Shown piece after piece: positions 60,906 to 64,000 of a DNA stretch of 64,000 nt. The position numbers and the translations under genes were made by a program. Origin of the DNA: Desulfobacter sp. (GTDB lineage: Bacteria; Desulfobacterota; Desulfobacteria; Desulfobacterales; Desulfobacteraceae). Below the pieces are notes generated by a model. It searched no databases. It saw nothing but the letters and a program-made list of their open reading frames with translations, and was not told where the DNA came from. Location: the NCBI GenBank assembly GCA_028768525.1, contig CP054837.1, positions 620,001-684,000 on the forward strand, read 5' to 3'. Each line of letters opens with the position of its first letter. Position 1 is the stretch's first letter.

Positions 60906-61391
60906 CTATATCTCAGGTATTTTGTTCAGTACAACATGGTAAATAAGTATTGCCATGCCGATGCTGATGGCCGAATCCGCAATATTAAAGGCCGGCCAGT
61001 GGGCAGTGCCGATGTAGAAATCCAGGAAGTCCACCACCTTGCCGAACCGGAACCGGTCAATGAGATTGCCCACGGCCCCCCCGAAAATCAGGGCCAGGCC
61101 GTATGAGAGAAACACGTGGGTTTCGGCTGTTTTACGGTAGAGCCAGAGGACAAACCCGGCGACGATGGAAGAAAGAAAAAGAAAAACAAATTTCCTCACC
61201 CCGTCTGACTGGTCGGCAAAAAAACCGAAGGCACCGCCGGGATTCAGCACATGGTTGATATTGAAAAATCCCTCTACAACCGAGATATGGTCATAGAGGG
61301 AGAGGTATGTTGTAATCAGGTATTTGGTGGCCTGGTCGGCAAGGGCAACGCCCCCGCCGGCCAGCGCCAGTCTTTTTATGTTTGGAATCAA
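60906..61391 (-). CDS. lspA: Lipoprotein signal peptidase
   Basis: A TTG at 61391 is chosen because AAGGA lies five bases upstream and the 161-residue product has the usual family length; a longer frame would reach back into ileS. The protein has four membrane segments, the NxxNPGGAFGF-like VLNPGGAFGFFAD motif and the catalytic aspartates in GNLIDRFRFGKVVDF and FNIADSAIS. It starts five bases after the ileS stop. Confidence 0.93.
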   Translation of the reverse strand: MIPNIKRLALAGGGVALADQATKYLITTYLSLYDHISVVEGFFNINHVLNPGGAFGFFADQSDGVRKFVFLFLSSIVAGFVLWLYRKTAETHVFLSYGLALIFGGAVGNLIDRFRFGKVVDFLDFYIGTAHWPAFNIADSAISIGMAILIYHVVLNKIPEI

Positions 61392-61396
61392 AATCC

Positions 61397-64000
61397 TTAC
61401 CCCAGAATCTCCTTCAGGGCGTCGGCGCAGCGCTTGCAGGCCGTGGGATGGGCCGGATCGGAGCCGATGCCGGTATCGAACCGCCAGCAGCGTTCGCATT
61501 TTTCACCCTGGGCCTTGGTCACTTTAATGGCCAGGCCGTCGATCTCCTTGCCCTCGTATACATCCCCTTCAAGCCCGTCCACCAGCTCGGCCTGGGAGAC
61601 GATGAAAATATCGTTCAGGGCGCCGGGCAGGCCCGCCACCTGGTCCGCCAGGTCGCCCTGGGGCAGCTTGATCTGAACCCAGGCATCCAGGGGATGGCCG
61701 ATGAGCTTGTCGGCCCGTGCCGCTTCAAGGGCCTTGGTCACTTCGCCGCGCAGAAGCCGGATATTTTCCCACTTGCCGGCCAGTTCCTTGTCCTCCCAGC
61801 TCGGGTCCAGGACCACCATATCTTCCATATGGATACTCTCTTTTTTCTCTCCCCGGTTCATATGCTCAGGGTCCATATGGGTATAGATTTCTTCTGCGGT
61901 AAAGGGCAGGATGGGGGCCATGATTTTCACCAGGGCGTCCAGGATCAGGGCCATGGCGGTCTGGGCGTCTTTACGGTCATCCGAGCCGGCCGGAGAGGTG
62001 TATAGGCGGTCCTTGATGATATCCAGGTAGAATGAGGAGAGATCCACCACGCAGAAATTGTACAGGGTGTGGTAAATCACATGGAATTCATAGCTGTCAT
62101 AGGCGGCCAGGCACTTTTTAACCACATTGTGCAGGCGATGGAGAATGAACCGGTCCAGCTCTCCCATTTGGGATACCGGACGGGCATCGGCAGCCCTGTA
62201 GCCGTTAAGGTTGCCCAGCAGAAAGCGGCAGGTATTCCGGATCCGCCGGTAGGCGTCGGAAAGCTGTTTGACAATATTGTCTGAAATGCTCACATCCCCC
62301 CGGTAATCGGCGGAGGCGGCCCAGAGCCGCAGCACGTCGGCACCGTACTGCTTGATCACCTTTTCCGGGGCCACCACATTGCCCACGGACTTGGACATTT
62401 TCAATCCCTTTTCATCCACCACAAACCCATGGGTGAGCACGGCCTTGTAGGGGGCATGGCCGGTGCGGCCCACGCCGGTGAGAAGGGAGGAATGAAACCA
62501 TCCCCGGTGCTGGTCGGAGCCCTCAAGGTAAAGATCCGCCGGCCGGGAGAGGCCGTCACGCTCGTCCAGGACGGCGGCATGGCTGACCCCGGAATCAAAC
62601 CAGACGTCCAGGATATTCTGGTCCTTGGAGAAACTTTTGGACCCGCATTCACAGGTGGCCCCCTCGGGCATGAGGAACTCGGCATCCTTTTCAAACCAGA
62701 TATCCGAGGAATGCTCGGTGAACAGCTGATGGATCTTGTCCACGGATTCCCGGGTCACATAGACCTTTTTGCAGTCATTGCAGTGGAAAACGGGAATGGG
62801 AACCCCCCAGGAGCGCTGCCGGGAGAGGCACCAGTCCGGGCGGTGTTCGATCATGGAATAGATCCGTTCCCGGCCCCAGGAGGGAATCCAGCTCACATTG
62901 TTGATCTCGTCCAGGCTCTTTTTACGCAGTTCCATCTTGTCCATTGAGATGAACCACTGGGGGGTGGCCCGGTAGATCACCGGTTTTTTGCACCGCCAGC
63001 AATGGGGGTAGGAATGCTCCATGTTCTCATTTTTGAGCAGGGCGTTCTTTTCTTCCAATGTCTTATTGATTTCGGCATTGGCCTTGAAGATGAACTGGCC
63101 GGCAAACATCTGGACATCCGTGGAAAAGACCCCGTTGTTCTCCACCGGAGAATAGCACTCAAGGCCGTAGCGCTTGCCCACGATATGGTCGTCTGCGCCG
63201 TGGCCGGGAGCGGTGTGGACGCAGCCCGTACCCGCATCCAGGGTGACATGGTCCCCGAGGATGATCAGAGAGTCCCTGTCATAAAAGGGGTGGCTGCATT
63301 TTTTATTTTCAAGGTCGGCCGCAGCGATTTCGGCAATGATCTCATATCCGTCCATGCCGAATTGGGCCATCACATTTTCCACCAGGTCTTTGGCCATGAC
63401 GAGGATGCCCTGGTACTGGGTTTTCACGGCGGCATAGACAAAATCCGGATGGAGGCAGACCCCGAGGTTGGCCGGCAGGGTCCAGGGGGTGGTGGTCCAG
63501 ATCACCATGGAGACGGTCTGGCCGTCGGCTTTGGGGATCAGGGCTGAGACATCGTCCTTGATGGGAAATTTCACGTAAATGGAGGGCGAGGTATGGTTGT
63601 GGTACTCGATCTCGGCCTCGGCCAGGGCGGTCTGGCAGTTGCAGCACCAGTAAATGGGCTTTTTACCCAGGAACATATCGCCGGACAGGGCAAACTCGCC
63701 GCATTCCTTGGCGATCCTGGCTTCATAGGGGTAGTTCATGGTCAGGTAGGGCTCGTCCCATTCCCCGGCCACGCCGAAGCGCTTGAACTCCTCTCTCTGG
63801 ATGTCCACAAATTTCTTGGCATAGGCCCGGCACTCCCGCCGGACCTGCACCGGGGTCATCTCCCTTTTCTTTTTGCCCAGCTTTTTGTCCACGTTGTGTT
63901 CAATGGGCAGCCCATGGCAGTCCCAGCCCGGCACATAGGGGGCATTAAAGCCGCTCATCTGTTTGGAACGGATAATAATATCTTTTAATATCTTATTGAC
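61397..64000 (-). CDS. ileS: Isoleucyl-tRNA synthetase, 5' end cut by window
   Basis: The frame is open to the right edge, so at least the first tens of codons are missing. The visible 867 codons show the N-terminal PYVPGWDCHGLPIEHNVDKK region, the editing domain (TTTPWTLPANL near the front, GTGCVHTAPGHG), the KMSKS loop in KGLKMSKSVGNV and the anticodon domain. A C-terminal zinc finger CERCWRF and CKRCADAL closes the protein. This is the full-length bacterial IleS type. ileS-lspA-lgt is a widespread gene order. Confidence 0.96.
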   Translation of the reverse strand, partial: VNKILKDIIIRSKQMSGFNAPYVPGWDCHGLPIEHNVDKKLGKKKREMTPVQVRRECRAYAKKFVDIQREEFKRFGVAGEWDEPYLTMNYPYEARIAKECGEFALSGDMFLGKKPIYWCCNCQTALAEAEIEYHNHTSPSIYVKFPIKDDVSALIPKADGQTVSMVIWTTTPWTLPANLGVCLHPDFVYAAVKTQYQGILVMAKDLVENVMAQFGMDGYEIIAEIAAADLENKKCSHPFYDRDSLIILGDHVTLDAGTGCVHTAPGHGADDHIVGKRYGLECYSPVENNGVFSTDVQMFAGQFIFKANAEINKTLEEKNALLKNENMEHSYPHCWRCKKPVIYRATPQWFISMDKMELRKKSLDEINNVSWIPSWGRERIYSMIEHRPDWCLSRQRSWGVPIPVFHCNDCKKVYVTRESVDKIHQLFTEHSSDIWFEKDAEFLMPEGATCECGSKSFSKDQNILDVWFDSGVSHAAVLDERDGLSRPADLYLEGSDQHRGWFHSSLLTGVGRTGHAPYKAVLTHGFVVDEKGLKMSKSVGNVVAPEKVIKQYGADVLRLWAASADYRGDVSISDNIVKQLSDAYRRIRNTCRFLLGNLNGYRAADARPVSQMGELDRFILHRLHNVVKKCLAAYDSYEFHVIYHTLYNFCVVDLSSFYLDIIKDRLYTSPAGSDDRKDAQTAMALILDALVKIMAPILPFTAEEIYTHMDPEHMNRGEKKESIHMEDMVVLDPSWEDKELAGKWENIRLLRGEVTKALEAARADKLIGHPLDAWVQIKLPQGDLADQVAGLPGALNDIFIVSQAELVDGLEGDVYEGKEIDGLAIKVTKAQGEKCERCWRFDTGIGSDPAHPTACKRCADALKEILG

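Overview
The window is a bacterial chromosome segment with two kinds of sequence. GC-richer, densely packed housekeeping genes (murA, ribF-def-fmt-rsmB-rpe, map-miaB, recJ, manC, pyk, holA, lgt-lspA-ileS) lie on both sides of an AT-rich accessory block at about 1.57-17.0 kb. The gene set suggests a Gram-negative, anaerobic Desulfobacterota/Deltaproteobacteria lineage, possibly Desulfobacteraceae. It includes a DUF4911 protein next to miaB, Cys-rich PICSxCKxIRD modules, a nickel ECF transporter with NikK/NikL parts, YdbH/YnbE/YdbL, and an ArsR-methyltransferase fusion. The taxonomic placement is inference; no 16S or marker comparison was possible.

Layout. 1-1.5 kb: the N-terminus of a probable comEC and then murA, both on the minus strand. 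1.57-17.0 kb: two nested integrative elements in one tRNA-Leu(UAA) gene. The intact tRNA is at 16933-17020. A perfect 61-bp copy of its 3' part lies at 5639-5699 and an older diverged copy at 1573-1629. The inner, older element (about 1.57-5.7 kb) is decayed: it has a frameshifted integrase, a resolvase scrap, a TIR-like protein with a coiled-coil insertion, and small membrane proteins. The outer, younger element (about 5.6-17.0 kb) has an intact tyrosine integrase, an AlpA-like small protein, a RepA-like ATPase followed by an iteron-rich candidate origin, a HEPN-like protein, secreted cargo proteins, and a complete IS21-family insertion with 6-bp target duplications.

17.0-21.6 kb: a tRNA-Leu-rich accessory stretch with two identical tRNA-Leu(CAG) genes, a PilZ protein, a PAS/Cys-cluster protein, a STAS-like protein and an orphan periplasmic binding protein. 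21.7-32.0 kb: one long plus-strand operon, ribF-def-fmt-rsmB-PASTA-rpe-ACT/ACT-UPF0210-MFS-radical SAM. 33.1-36.4 kb: plsC, map, miaB and a DUF4911 gene on the minus strand. 36.5-38.8 kb: recJ and an unknown gene on the plus strand. 38.9-42.4 kb: a minus-strand nickel transport operon (NikK-NikM-NikL-NikQ-NikO) behind a promoter and an apparent transcription attenuator.

42.4-47.6 kb: a tightly overlapping minus-strand operon that runs YpsA-like carrier, rhomboid protease fused to a DnaJ-C-like domain, YdbH, YnbE, YdbL. 47.8-55 kb: an HD phosphohydrolase, response regulator, AlgH, ManC, an ArsR-methyltransferase fusion, a UPF0173 hydrolase, a peroxiredoxin and a universal stress protein. 55.2-64.0 kb: a minus-strand series ileS-lspA-lgt-holA-pyk-BMP binding protein-diguanylate cyclase, with ileS cut by the window end.

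The most unusual material is the element pair in tRNA-Leu (a replication module without relaxase or virion genes), the TIR-like protein, the rhomboid-DnaJ fusion in an envelope operon, and the nickel operon leader.
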